Notes under the pieces: generated by a model | Seen by the model: the letters and a program-made list of their open reading frames with translations, nothing else | Database searches by the model: none | What the model was told of the DNA's origin: nothing | Origin: Sepioteuthis lessoniana | Taxonomy: Eukaryota; Mollusca; Cephalopoda; Myopsida; Loliginidae | NCBI GenBank assembly: GCA_963585895.1 | Contig: OY757939.1 | Location: forward strand, 60,596,320 to 60,660,319 | Reading direction: 5' to 3' | DNA: 64,000 nucleotides | In this document: in pieces, positions 45,031 through 55,092 of the stretch | How the letters are laid out: every line of letters starts with the position of its first letter | Position numbering within the stretch: the stretch's first letter is position 1 | Made by a program: the position numbers and the translations under genes

Positions 45031-45135
45031 CAGTCCTGATGATGGTTCATTAGAATCCAAATGCTATAGTGTTGACTTTGCTTCTCAATAAATCTCCTAC
45101 TTGGATTACTTTGTTATCAATTTTTCTTTATATTA
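45031..45135 (+). repeat. Hammerhead-like repeat HH-B, copy 2
   Basis: CTGATGA (45036-45042), one extra T, stem II GGTTC/GAATC (45044-45048 and 45053-45057), CAAA in place of GAAA, stem III TGC-TATA-GTG (45062-45071), cleavage-site GTT, then stem I AGTC/GACT (45032-45035 and 45074-45077). The fold is kept but the GAAA change should abolish cleavage. A shared 3' part (CTTCTCAATAAATCTC, CTTGGATTACTTTGTTATCA) follows. Confidence 0.65.
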
Positions 45136-45182
45136 GTCATGCTAGTATTAATTCCTGACCACTGAATCTTTCTTCCTGAATT

Positions 45183-45405
45183 TCAATGCATTTCTATAGC
45201 AAAATCATTAACAATGCATTTCTATAGCAAAATCATTAACAATGCATTTCAATAGCCCTCTTCTGCCAGTAATGTTTTGGTTAATTCCTGTACCCTGATA
45301 ATTCTTACCCTCCTGATTTACAATACATATAGTAAAATCATTAGCAATGCATTTCTATAGTAAAATCATTAGCAATGCATTTCCATAGCAAACTTCTGTC
45401 AGTAA
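45183..45405. repeat. 28-bp tandem repeat in two clusters
   Basis: AATGCATTTCTATAGCAAAA + TCATTAAC occurs two to three times at 45187-45260 and again, slightly changed, at 45330-45390. Each cluster is followed by CTTCTG(C/T)CAGTAATG, so the whole block is itself duplicated about 143 bp apart. Confidence 0.8.
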
Positions 45406-45469
45406 TGCTTACTTTAATTCCTGACCATTGGCAATCCTTTCTGATTTTCAAAACATCCCTATATGATAA

Positions 45470-45592
45470 CCCAAAGGTGCTTTGTGTGGTGTAATGGTTA
45501 TCAAATGAGGCTAGCAAACCATTGTCAGCAAGTTCACCTTTTACTAGGAGAACCATATAACTGGCCTTATACCAAACTAAGTAAAAATTTTA
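45470..45592 (+). mobile_element. SINE C (tRNA-derived)
   Basis: Head GTGCTTTGTGTGGTGTAATG, GGCTAGCAAACCATTG, degraded B box, tail CTTATACCAAACTAAGTAAA. Confidence 0.6.
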
Positions 45593-46061
45593 AGCAAAAA
45601 ATTGCAAAATTTTAATTTTCTCCTTTTATCAAAAGAAATCATTAATTTATTTATGTAGAAAAATAAAACAACTAAGTTGAGGGGCGCAGTGGAGTGGCGG
45701 TAATGTCAGTGGGTAGGGTTTTAAAAAAGCCAAAACTATCCACATAACATGTTTAAAACGCAGTCAGCACAAAGATAACATCGTGATTATTTTTTCATCC
45801 CAACCCACACACCATCAGAATTTGCTGTGTCACTGTATAGGTAATGGGCAAGTATGGAATTTAAACAGTGTGAAGATTGAATGTAGTATAGACTTTCGTT
45901 CCTACTCATATATAATATATAGGGAGTGCTGAAAAGTTTGTGGTCCAACCAAGAAGAGAATGACATTTTTGGAAATTTATTAAAAAAAAAAAATTAAAAA
46001 ATAAAAAATAAAGAGAAATATATCAAGTACACCAAACTTTGAGGAATATGTAAAAAAAATG

Positions 46062-46285
46062 CATGTATTTACCCACCCCTCCGCACAAGTAGGATATAAG
46101 ACAAGGTCCATTTTCAGACGAATTTCAACAGGTTTGAATTCAGAGTTTTCCTTCACCAAGTCAGCCCTACAATTTACCCATAGCTGGAGGAAAAAAATAA
46201 CTGGCTTCATACCTTTCCTTGTCCAGGATTTGAACTAGTATTGCTATATCCATTTCCTATGATGATTACACCACAGGCACCTGTG
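46062..46285 (-). mobile_element. SINE A with internal deletion
   Basis: Reverse SINE A, with end TTTACCCACCCCTCCGCACA and head GATTACACCACAGGCACCTG. About 40 bp of the middle (GGGTATTAGTG region) is missing. Confidence 0.75.
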
Positions 46286-46295
46286 AAAAACATGT

Positions 46296-46500
46296 TTAGC
46301 CAACTCCTCTGCTACTGGCAGGATGCAACACACAGTCAATTTTTAAGCAGAGTACAGCTGATTTTGCTTTTTCAAGACTGGTTGTCATACCAAAGCTAAA
46401 AAGCCCAGTCTGTCCTACTATATACCAATAGTTGGAAGGAGGAGAATAGAGGGATTCATACCTTTCCCAAGTGAAATGCAACTAACTTCTTCATTATGTA
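46296..46500 (-). mobile_element. SINE A, head-less
   Basis: Second reverse SINE A next to the first: AACTCCTCTGCTACTGGCAG, AAGCCCAGTCTGTCCTACTA, TTCATACCTTTCCCAAG. It ends in a poly-A/C-rich patch. Confidence 0.7.
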
Positions 46501-46694
46501 AAAAAAAAAAAACCCCAAAAAACAAAACAAAAAACAAAAAAAAAAAACCAAAAAACATGTACATGTTATAGCTGTAGGTCAGCATTCCTCAAGCTTGTAG
46601 AACACTTGAAAAAGTTTTTCATGTCTGCATAAAAAAATTATTATTGTAAATTGTGGTATACAAGGTTAAGTTGAGTAGTTTTTGATAAGAGCTT

Positions 46695-46930
46695 AAACTA
46701 AAACTAGTATAAACTGTTATTGTCCATTAGAATATGCTGACTGAAATTCACAACAGAAAGACAAGGCTTCTACAAAAAGGGATGTTGTGAGTATGAAACT
46801 AAACTGGTGAGGCTCTAGTTCCAGAAAGCGTAGTAATCCTTTTATTGCCATTACTCCCAGATCCACTTTGCTCTGCAGTAGAAGTACTTGTTAAGGTCCC
46901 ATCTAGGGATCAAATAGATCTCATGACAAT
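46695..46930 (+). mobile_element. K-family (KB) 5' half
   Basis: GAATATGCTGACTGAAATTC, GATGTTGTGAGTATGAAACT, TTATTGCCATTACTCCCAGA, AGGTCCCATCTAGGGATCAA. The 3' tail was not found. Confidence 0.6.
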
Positions 46931-47304
46931 ATAAACCACTTACCCTAACTCAAGTAAACTGCCACAAACATTTTTAACAAATTAACACAGATAAATATAA
47001 AAAGATAAAACTGCAATACAAATTATGTATTATATTAATGTTATATTACAGGCACTTTCTAACAACTGATGCACTGACTGTAAATACTAACCAGAACATC
47101 ACAGTACCCAAGCAATCAACTATGGTTTGTAGTTGGTCTGAGCAATTTCATTCTTCATTTAGTCCTACTAGTAAATTTTGGTCCACCAGTAGCCTACTGT
47201 ATGCTTTGGGATTGACCTATATAGAAGATATTGGTCTAACCCAGAATTTTGAGTTAAGAATCTTGTGGTTGACTTGTATAACAGATTGAAGGAGTTTTTT
47301 TTTT

Positions 47305-47578
47305 TTGTGGTGCAGTGGTTACCGTCATAGGAAATAGACATAGGGACAAGAGTTCAAATCCTGGATGAGACTATTCACAGATCATAGCACTAATACCATT
47401 AGGTAAGGTATCAATGTTATGAATCCAACTATTTTCCCTCTGATTATGTGTAAATAAAAGGGCAGATTGGGCTCTTTAACCTTGCTATGGCAACTAGTCT
47501 AGAAGAAGGAAACCTGTTAAACTCCACTTCAAAAATGGATCTTGTGTTGTGTCCAGCTCATGAAGAGGGGTTGGTGTG
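47305..47578 (+). mobile_element. SINE A, near full length
   Basis: A box GTGGTGCAGTGGTTACC, B box AAGAGTTCAAATCCTGG, TTAACCTTGCTATGGCAACT, end GGATCTTGTGTTGTGTCCAG and AGAGGGGTTGG. Confidence 0.8.
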
Positions 47579-47591
47579 TGTATATATATCT

Positions 47592-48591
47592 CAGTGGCGA
47601 TTCTAGCCTATTTTTGCTACTCGTGCCCCCCCCCCACCACACACACTGTCAACTTCAGTTCCCAACCCATGGTCTGTGGACCCAAAGTAAGTCATCATAG
47701 TTGCTATTGCATGATTCTCCATTGTATAGCACAGATGGACAAACATACCTTGCATGGTGTTTTTTTTGTAAACAATCAAGATACTATATAATTTGTAGTC
47801 TTGTTAATACAGTAGATAAGATAATTTTTTTCCTTTCAAAAGTATAGAAAAAAAGAGAAGATGTTCATTACTATGACGAGAAAAATATGTTTATTAGAAT
47901 AAAGAAACTGATGACAATATACACAGACACAGCTAGTAGTTTCAATTTCGCTTAAAATAAAGATTATTTGTTGAAAATGTATTCAAATAAACAAATTTTA
48001 GTTACAGAATGTAATATATGCAATATTCATTAAAGAAATAGAGATCTGTAAGTGAAAAAACGAATTAAAACACGCCGTTTAACCAACATTTACCATAGTG
48101 ATGATGATGTGTCGGTGACAGCTATAATCTGCTATCCCCCCCTCTCTCTCTGTCCCTCTCTCTCTTCTCAAGACAGCTGTCAGCACTCACAATGTGCTAA
48201 TATTTTTGAGCACGGTGTTTTGAGTTGCTCTTGCTATTGGCTACAGCCAAAAGCAGATTTCTCTAACATTACTGTTATCATAAGGGTCTAGTGCCCTGCA
48301 CGGATTGCGCGTGTTCAACATTATAGCCGATTTTATGGGATGTTCAATGAATCTGACGGTGACCGGACAAAGACCATCCGTTCAAAATAGCATCGTTGTA
48401 TTATTCCCAGATATATTTATGAACTTTTGGCTACTTAGTTATCGAAACTTGAATAGATACGTAATTTAATTGAGATCAGACTAAGTATGTTTGCTTGAAA
48501 TTAATGGATGATTTTTAATCCATTTTGAATAACATTGACCGAGTTATTGGTCATGCCGGGCACGAGTAGCACTAGTTCCGTCTCTGCCCCT

Positions 48592-48592
<1 letters not shown>
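47592..48592. mobile_element. 1-kb non-autonomous DNA element with inverted ends (hAT-like)
   Basis: Left end TCTCAGTGGCGATTCTAGCC, then TTGCTACTCGTGCCC. Right end (reversed) TCTCAGGGGCAGAGACGGAA, then CTAGTGCTACTCGTGCCC. The two form an imperfect inverted repeat of about 40 bp. CAGNGGC ends and the inner AACCCATGGTCTGTGGACCC recall hAT-derived elements. The expected 8-bp target duplication cannot be verified because both flanks are TA-rich. No transposase is encoded. Confidence 0.65.
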
Positions 48593-48629
<37 letters not shown>

Positions 48630-48650
48630 CACACACACATACATACACCC
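48593..48650. repeat. (AT)n(AC)n microsatellite
   Basis: AT tract then ACACATACACACACACAC, directly beside the inverted-repeat element. Confidence 0.9.
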
Positions 48651-49025
48651 CAGATTTATGGTATATACTGTTATTAGTGTATTTATGCATTAGCTTATTA
48701 CAATTTCTTGTAAAACACTAAGGTTTAGAAACCCTGCTCTAGATAATTTCTTTCTTCGTGAAGAAGGCCACAAACTTCTCAGCACCGTCTTCTGCGTGTC
48801 TGTGCTAAATAAAATATGTGTTTAAATTTATTCAAGACTAAGTACAGTTTATACAGCTGGATTACAGTAAATGATCACACACACACACACACACACATAT
48901 ATGCATGCACATACAAATTTTGATGATATATAAACACACAAATCAATATATAAGTTCAAGAAAGGTATGAATCACCTAGACATTGATATAGTGTATATCC
49001 TCTTTGGTCATTATAACATGGTTCA

Positions 49026-49086
49026 TTGTGTTTTATGGCATATCAACCTTTTTGGACTATTTAATCCCAAATCCTGTTTACACATG
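49026..49086 (-). repeat. K-family 3' tail fragment
   Basis: GTTTTATGGCATATCAACCT and TATTTAATCCCAAATCCTG, directly followed by a complete K. Confidence 0.7.
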
Positions 49087-49092
49087 ATTTTT

Positions 49093-49603
49093 GATTTGGT
49101 TTTACGGCATATCAACCATTGTAGGTTATTTAATGCCAATCCTCTTCATACACATTAAACACATGATTTGTAAACATTTTGTTTATAACATTTTTAAACA
49201 AGCCTTTTGCAGTTAGATGGTTCCAAGTAATACCATGTATTACTAACAATTTGAGCAAACATCAGTCATTTGTTTATACACAGTTAAATAATAAAACAGT
49301 TCTATTTCAAACAGTTTGATTTAGAATAAGTCATTTGTTTGCTCTCAGTTTAAATGTCAAACAGTTCTATTTGACCCTCAGTTTAAATGTCAAACAGTTC
49401 TATTTGACACTATCAAGTGCTACCACCCTGGGTCTGAGTGGACTTGGGAGTGATGGCAATGAAGGGGTACTCTGTATTTCCCAAAGCTTCAGCATTACTA
49501 GAGCCTCACCATTAGATTGTTTTGTGTCATATCCTGGACACCTGTTGGGGAGTGTCTTAGCTCCCCTGCAGTGTATACTACTGAACCAGCCGACTGGGCT
49601 CAT
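49093..49603 (-). mobile_element. K-family element, near full length
   Basis: Tail TTTTACGGCATATCAACCAT, array with a perfect 27-28 bp repeat (CTCAGTTTAAATGTCAAACA, GTTCTATTTGAC twice at about 49345-49407), core CTGGGTCTGAGTGGACTTGG, 5' end AACCAGCCGACTGGGCTCAT. More array-like sequence (49640-49840) follows it. Confidence 0.85.
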
Positions 49604-50110
49604 AACTTGTAAGTGAATAGCTTGTAACATTTTCAAAGAGCCAGAGCTCATTTGTTTTCACACAGTTAAATGGTTTCAAATATTTCTATCCAACACTAAT
49701 CATTCTGTTTGTCACAATTAAATAGTTTCAAACATTGCAATGTAATACTAATAGTTCAATTTAACATCTGTCATTTGTTGCACACAAATGGTTTCAAGTA
49801 TACTATGCGATTAAATTGTTCTATTTGACCCATAGATGGGAATTATATCATAAGCCTGCACTTTTACACGTATAGGATTGTACAGATAGCAAATACTATA
49901 CTATAATATATCATTCCACAACAAAGACAAATTTTTATCAGTATATCTACTGTCTACTCATATGCATATACTGTACCCAGGTCAAGACTGGCATCCAGCA
50001 GTGTGTGTGTGAGTACGGTCTGATGATTGCATATAAAAAAAAAAAAAAAGGACACCCCCCATCAATCATCAAGTACCATTGACTGTGTCCTAACGTAGAT
50101 CAAGCATATG

Positions 50111-50119
<9 letters not shown>

Positions 50120-50165
<46 letters not shown>

Positions 50166-50166
50166 G
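50120..50166. repeat. (TA)n(CA)n microsatellite
   Basis: It sits directly against the left end of mariner copy 3 and has overwritten the expected TA target site. Confidence 0.9.
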
Positions 50167-50976
50167 GATCATTAAATAAGTTTCCAGACTTTTTTTTCGT
50201 ATTGGCACTTTTATTGATAGTACACACATGAAAATCTAGTCTCCTTCAAAGTAATCTCCTCTGGCTGCAATGCACTTGTTGTACCGTTCCAACAACTTCC
50301 GGAAGGCCCCATGGAAGTCCTCTTGTGTGGGCATGTCAATGACCTTCGTCACAGCCTCTTTCATCTCCTCAATTCTCTCATAACGATGACAGCCTCTGAG
50401 TTCAGAGAATAAACAAAAGTCACAGGAAGGCTGAGGAACTGTTTTGATGCCCATCTTGGTCAAATAGTCTGTGACAAGGATAGAGTTGTGGACTGGTGCA
50501 TTGTCCTGCTGGAAATGCCACTGACCCAATTTGAACAGTGCTAGCCTCTTCGGACAGAATCTCTTCCTGAACTCCCTTAAAACCTCGACATAGTGACCCT
50601 AACCCTTTGGCCAATCAACTCTGGTGTATTGACTTCCTTACTCCTCCCACACATCTCATCCCTCACAGACTCCCTGAATTCATGCAAGATGGTTGAAAAG
50701 CAGTCTGAAGCATTCCATATGTTTCTGTGGCATTTTTTCCAAGTTTAATCTTCTAAAGTGTCAGATTGCATTTTTGAAATTCACCAGCTGTGACAATCAG
50801 GCTTTAGTAGGGTGTATTCCAATTGCTGCTGTAGCTGTTCATTTGAAGCTGAAATCATAAAAAATTGTTCAGTCAACTTATAAGATAAATAGCAATAACA
50901 TACTGAATTTTCAAGAGTCTACAACAATTTTAAATGCCTGTACAAAAAAGTCTGGAAACTTATTGAATGCACCATA
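50163..50976 (-). mobile_element. Mariner-like element, internally deleted (copy 3)
   Basis: About 814 bp with inverted ends containing AATAAGTTTCCAGAC on both sides. Minus ORFs give GQWHFQQDNAPVHNSILVTD, YLTKMGIKTVPQPSCDF and CHRYERIEEMKEAVTKVIDM. The second catalytic Asp (QDNAPVH) is present, the third is lost in a small deletion (PQPSCDF in place of PQPPYSPDLAPCDF). The internal junction CATAGTGACCCTAACCCTTT is shared with copies 1 and 2. Confidence 0.88.
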
Positions 50977-50999
50977 TATATATATTTTATATACAAATC

Positions 51000-51145
51000 T
51001 GCTGCCAAAGAAGCAGTCTTGCTTCTAGTAAAGTCTTCATCAGATGGTGACCCTGGGTTCAGGCATGGTTTCGGGGCCGAAGCATCATTACCACTAACCC
51101 AGGGCGCCCCAGCAGTATCTCACAATACTACCAGACTTTATTGGA
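51000..51145 (-). repeat. Hairpin-bearing repeat SINE E, copy 1
   Basis: On minus: CCCTGGGTTAGTGGTAATGA, TTCGGCCCCGAAACC, GCCTGAACCCAGGG, then ATCTGATGAAGACTT. CCCTGGGTT pairs with AACCCAGGG (9 bp). The other copy at 57935 pairs CTCTGGGTT with AACCCAGAG. GGTTAGTGGTAATG resembles a tRNA A box. Confidence 0.6.
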
Positions 51146-51184
51146 TGGTGTTTAATCTGTACGAATGCCATATCTGTTCAGATG

Positions 51185-51557
51185 TAGTTACAGTCTTGTT
51201 TGGGATCTTTTTTATATATTCCCTTTTCTTTGCTGGTGTAAGTCTGATTTTGGTAAAAAGTGTAGAGGTTGCATTCTAAAAAAAAAACAAAAAAAAAAAC
51301 CTTGACATCCAATCTTAAGAGGAAATACATCTGTTGACCAGTCATTCTTAGTCCACTGTTCACGTAGGTCTTTGTACTTTTCCAATTTCCGCTGATGCGC
51401 CCAGTCAATGTTGGTCTTGAAAGGGATCGTTAATTCTGCAATGATAACTTTTTTGAATTAACTGTCCAAATGATGAGATCTGGACGCTGCAGAGTTGATG
51501 TTATTTCCGTTGGAAAAGCGAATTGTCGCTCTACGTCAGCAATAACACGCCAGTCAA

Positions 51558-51560
<3 letters not shown>
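51185..51560 (-). pseudogene. Retroelement-associated PD-(D/E)XK-like nuclease remnant
   Basis: The minus strand gives LDWRVIADVERQFAFPTEIT and LQRPDLIIWTVNSKK, then after a frameshift VIIAELTIPFKTNIDWAHQR and KLEKYKDL. The RPDLI(I/L)W...(V)ILELT(V)P...A.ERK..KY pattern is found in many metazoan repeat-derived proteins and fits a PD-(D/E)XK nuclease fold (D then E-x-T). Two frameshifts and an A-rich insertion near 51290 disrupt it. Fold assignment is inference. Confidence 0.5.
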
Positions 51561-51608
<48 letters not shown>

Positions 51609-51625
51609 TACATACACACACACTC
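51558..51625. repeat. (TA)n(CA)n microsatellite
   Basis: TA tract then CACACATACATACACACACA. Confidence 0.95.
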
Positions 51626-51769
51626 TCTCCAACATTTGCGTTCTTTTTTTACACACAGACATACATGTAATAATTATAATAAGCAGCAGCAATACAAAAA
51701 ACAAACATTGGCAATAAAATTAAAGTGCTCAGATAGTAGCTAACAGAGAAATATAAAAACAAAAAAGAT

Positions 51770-53720
51770 TACTCACTTATCCCTCAAACTACCCCATTTT
51801 GATTGTACATGAAACTTTTAGTTACAGCAGTATATACATAAGTTTCATGTTTTGAATAGTACAATTTGAGTGTGTGTGTGTGTGTGTGTGAGTGTATATT
51901 TGGGCAGCATTTCTTTGTTAAGACATATTTGATTAAACAGTAGACATCTTTTGTCTACATTTTTGTTTTGATCCTTTCAAGTTGTTCTATGGCTGTTATA
52001 ATATCCAGCCAGAATTGGCTAATAAACATTCCCTGATTAATTGGTTCCCTGAATACTTACAGACCCATCTTTGTCCATCAGTGTGTGTGATGGGGGGGTG
52101 TATATTGCAAAAGCGATATAACCTTTACAAGTACATTACAACTTCGTAAAAATTGTGTGTTTGTACTGGTGTTATGTTGTAGTGTTTGTTTTTAAATTTG
52201 GTTCAATAAATAGCAACAGTAGCTAAAGATATTTGAGTACATTATGACCAGATTCAAAATTAATTTTATTGAAGTTAAGATTTTTATTTTTAATGTCTGG
52301 GGCTTCAAGAATCTAATCTTTGTTTGCTATTTTGTTGCTTTAATATTATTGTGTTATCAGTAAGAATTTTCTGAAATTCTTTTGTAGGGTAGCAATGTCT
52401 TTTAATGTTGGACTATTGAGCTGGTGCCAGAAAGATGCATAATGAGTCATCTCGACAAAGTCATTGAAGTTAAACTAACATATATATTTGTTTTCAGTGA
52501 TACAATCTCCTAAAGGACATTTAAGTTGATATATAACATTTATTTTTTTGCAAAACTAATCAAGAGGGAGGAATTATTGTTAATAACCAAGTCAGGTTCT
52601 TAATTTCTTGTAGTATATGAAAAGGTTTGGGCTTTTTTTTTTTTTTATCATCAGTGGAGAGTAGGTTTCTTTGAATCGACTTTTTAAAAATATTTTCATG
52701 TAATTTATAATTGAAGTGCCTTTGGTTGCGGTAAAAAAATGATAAATGCTTGTTTATTGAGTAGAGTATTGCAGTGTTTATTTTGTCGGCAAAAGTTTTT
52801 AATTGCACATTTTATTTGATCATCAACAATGTAGTTCGGGAACCCATTGAGAGTTTGTTTTGTTTTTTAATTCTTCATAAGATATTATTTTGGAGGTGGA
52901 AATTAATTTTGCACAGGATATTAGGTAATTAATAATTGCTATTTATATTGAGAGAGTACAGGAGTTGTTATTAGTGAGATTTTTGCAAGTAGAGGTAGTG
53001 CAATTGTTATTATTAGTATCAATTAGAACATCTAAAAAGAGGATTTTACTGTTTTTGTTTAGTTTGAGGGTAAAATCAAGAACTGAATTTTTTTTTGGAA
53101 TGTGTCTTTTAGTATGTTAATTTCATTCGTATCGTTAGCAAGAACAATTATATCATAGGTATATTCAGTTTTTAAAACTAATCAAGAATTTCATTTGTAA
53201 AACAACATATAGAAATTATTGAAAATCAGACCCAGAACCGATCCCATAGACACACTGTCTCTTAGAATGTAGATGTTACCCAGGTGGTTGTAAAATGGAA
53301 CTTTAGTTGTACATGTTAAGAGTATTTTATGAAATATGTTAGGGCTGATTTTAAGAGGAGGGTGGGAGGAGTTATAGATATCTATAATGATATTAATGGT
53401 TTCTTTGACAGGTACATGAGTAAACAAATTTTCATTATCAAATGAAGCTAATATGCCATGATTGGGAATTAGTGTTGTAGGATTTGAATTAATTCTTTTG
53501 TTGATTTTATGCTATATTTACTGTATGGTGAAATAAATTAATTTGTTTTTGCGAGTCATAAATAGGTGTAAGTACTTGTGATATAATTGGGCATAGAGGA
53601 TGGTTAGGTTTACATATTTTGACAGTTCCATGTAAATAACCAGGTTTATAGTTACCAATAATTTTGGATAGCTTTGTTTTACCACACTCAGCATTATTAG
53701 CCATGATTAGTTTGTTAATT
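51770..53720 (-). mobile_element. Penelope-like element, copy 1 (decayed)
   Basis: On minus from the right: IIGNYKPGYLHGTVKICKPN and PLCPIISQVLTPIYD (finger block of Penelope RT), then FTHVPVKETINIIIDIYN, IFHKILLTCTTKVPFYNHLG and SVSMGSVLGLIFNNFYM (MGSPLGP block as MGSVLGL). These are followed by INKHLSFFYRNQRHFNYKL (52560-52808), in the linker before the GIY-YIG domain. The 3' end includes CATGAAACTTTTAGTTACAG near 51810. No intact ORF remains. A SINE B lies at its 5' end. Confidence 0.75.
53191..53704 (-). pseudogene. Penelope-type reverse transcriptase remnant
   Basis: ORFs 53507-53704 and 53191-53427 carry the KPGYLHG, PIISQV and MGSVLG blocks. The catalytic YxDD box is not intact: the region downstream (about 53150) reads as IIVLANDTNEINILKDTF in a shifted frame. 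Penelope-like RTs are related to telomerase RT and are primed at chromosome nicks or ends. Confidence 0.7.
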
Positions 53721-53757
53721 TTTGATTGAAGTTGGTTGGTGGGATTCTCATTTAATT

Positions 53758-53997
53758 TTTTGGATGGTTAGAGTGTTCGCCAATGGCGCAGGAGACTTGG
53801 GGTTCAATCCCAGGTTGAGTCTAACCAAAGACTCAAAAAATGTTACTTGACACCTCCTTGCTTAACACTCAGCATTATAAGGTATGGATCAAGGGTAAAG
53901 AGGAGCAATCCAGGGAAAGGAGTAGCACCCTTGGTGTAGTAGCTCTTGAAAAGGGAGTCTTCGGTTCACCCTCATCTACAGTTGCCACCTTTACTTA
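53758..53997 (+). mobile_element. SINE B, full length
   Basis: Head GGATGGTTAGAGTGTTCGCC (A box), B box GGGGTTCAATCCCAGG, GACTCAAAAAATGTTACTTG, TCAGCATTATAAGGTATGGA, end GTCTTCGGTTCACCCTCATC and CCACCTTTACTTACTTA. It lies between Penelope copy 1 and a K copy. Confidence 0.85.
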
Positions 53998-53998
53998 C

Positions 53999-54277
53999 TT
54001 AGTTTAATTATCAAAAACATTTTTATCTGAAGCTATTCAACTTAGTTAAACATTTCTAATTCAAACAATTCAGTTTAGCTTAAGTATGCAGTTTAATTCT
54101 ATTTGACCCATCGATAGAGCTCCATCAGGCACTACCACTCTGGGCCAGAGTGGACCTGGGAGCAATGGCAATGAAGGGGTGCTCTGCATTCCCCTAAGCT
54201 CCAGCATCACTGGAACCTCACCATCAGATTGTTTCATATCCTGGACACTCGTTGGGAGTGGGGATCTTACCCCTCTG

Positions 54278-54278
<1 letters not shown>
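53999..54278 (-). mobile_element. K-family element, tail and array truncated
   Basis: Array units (AGTTTAATTATCAAAAACAT), core (CCATCGATAGAGCTCCATCA, GAGTGGACCTGGGAGCAATG) and 5' part up to CTTACCCCTCTGC. The K 5' end beyond is replaced by (TA)n. Confidence 0.8.

Positions 54279-54342
<64 letters not shown>
54279..54342. repeat. (TA)n microsatellite
   Basis: 64-bp TA tract between a K element and the Penelope inverted repeat. Confidence 0.95.
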
Positions 54343-54344
<2 letters not shown>

Positions 54345-54347
54345 CGG

Positions 54348-54484
54348 TAACAAAAAGTTTCATGTTTTAAATAGTACAATCATCAGACAAGGGAAGTTAC
54401 AGGAATAAGTGAGTAATACTTTTTAGTTTTTATAACTACCCTTGTCTGATGATTGTACTATTGAAAACATGAAACTTTTTGTTA
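54348..54484. repeat. 46-bp inverted repeat at Penelope 3' end
   Basis: Left arm 54348-54393 and right arm 54439-54484 are complementary with one mismatch, spacer 45 bp. The right arm on plus holds CTGATGATTGTACTATTGAA, AACATGAAAC, with CTGATGA and GAAA spaced as in a loose hammerhead core. Confidence 0.9.
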
Positions 54485-54749
54485 TAGTAATATATATCAT
54501 ACTTAGGCAGCAAGTCATCATCTAAATATGTTTGTTTGAATACTACAGATTGTTTCTTTTTTAAAATCAAGTGAAGAGTTTTCTAACTAGTCTTCTTATG
54601 TCTGGGTCAAGTTGGTAAAGAAAGTACTCTATGCTAGCCCAAGCACTTTCAACCATTTTGCTGATCATCTTCAGGGGTTGTGTTAGATTGTTCCTGTGAG
54701 TTTTATTTATATTCATTTGGAGTGAGTTTTTTTAAATTATAGATGGGGT

Positions 54750-55092
54750 TGGCTCATTCTGTCAGAGTGGGTGGTAAGTTATTTATTATGTTTATACTTG
54801 CGGTGAATGCTATTTCATTTATTGTAGGTTTTTATTTTTTTATAGTTGTTGCTTCAAAAGATTTGTTAATGGTTTTTGTATTGTTAATTAGGATCTTTCT
54901 TATATCTGGGGATTTGAGTTTGATAGTGTCTTTGTTATGCTGTATCATTAGATACCGTTTTATGGTACTTATGTCGGAGAGGAGGTAGGTAAGACAATGA
55001 GAGAGTGTGGTTGTTGTATGACCAATGTAGGTAATAGGTGTTATGTTATTTTTTTGAGAGACTCTCGAAATGGACATGTAATTCATATACAA
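54750..55092 (-). pseudogene. GIY-YIG-like endonuclease domain remnant (Penelope)
   Basis: PITYIGHTTTTLSHCLTYLL matches the Y(I/V)G-TTTTLSRRL core of Penelope C-terminal endonucleases, with RR altered to HC. The IL(E)A...KPTINEIAF-like tail is read near 54770. GIY-YIG nicks target DNA to prime reverse transcription. The altered arginines suggest loss of activity. Confidence 0.65.

Noticed and set aside
45183-45405. CRISPR-like array
   Set aside because: Units are adjacent without unique spacers, and the sequence is eukaryotic.
51800-51870. Hammerhead in Penelope copy 1 3' end
   Set aside because: CATGAAACTTTTAGTTACAG is present but CTGATGA is missing (reads TTTTGATTG), so no core can be drawn.
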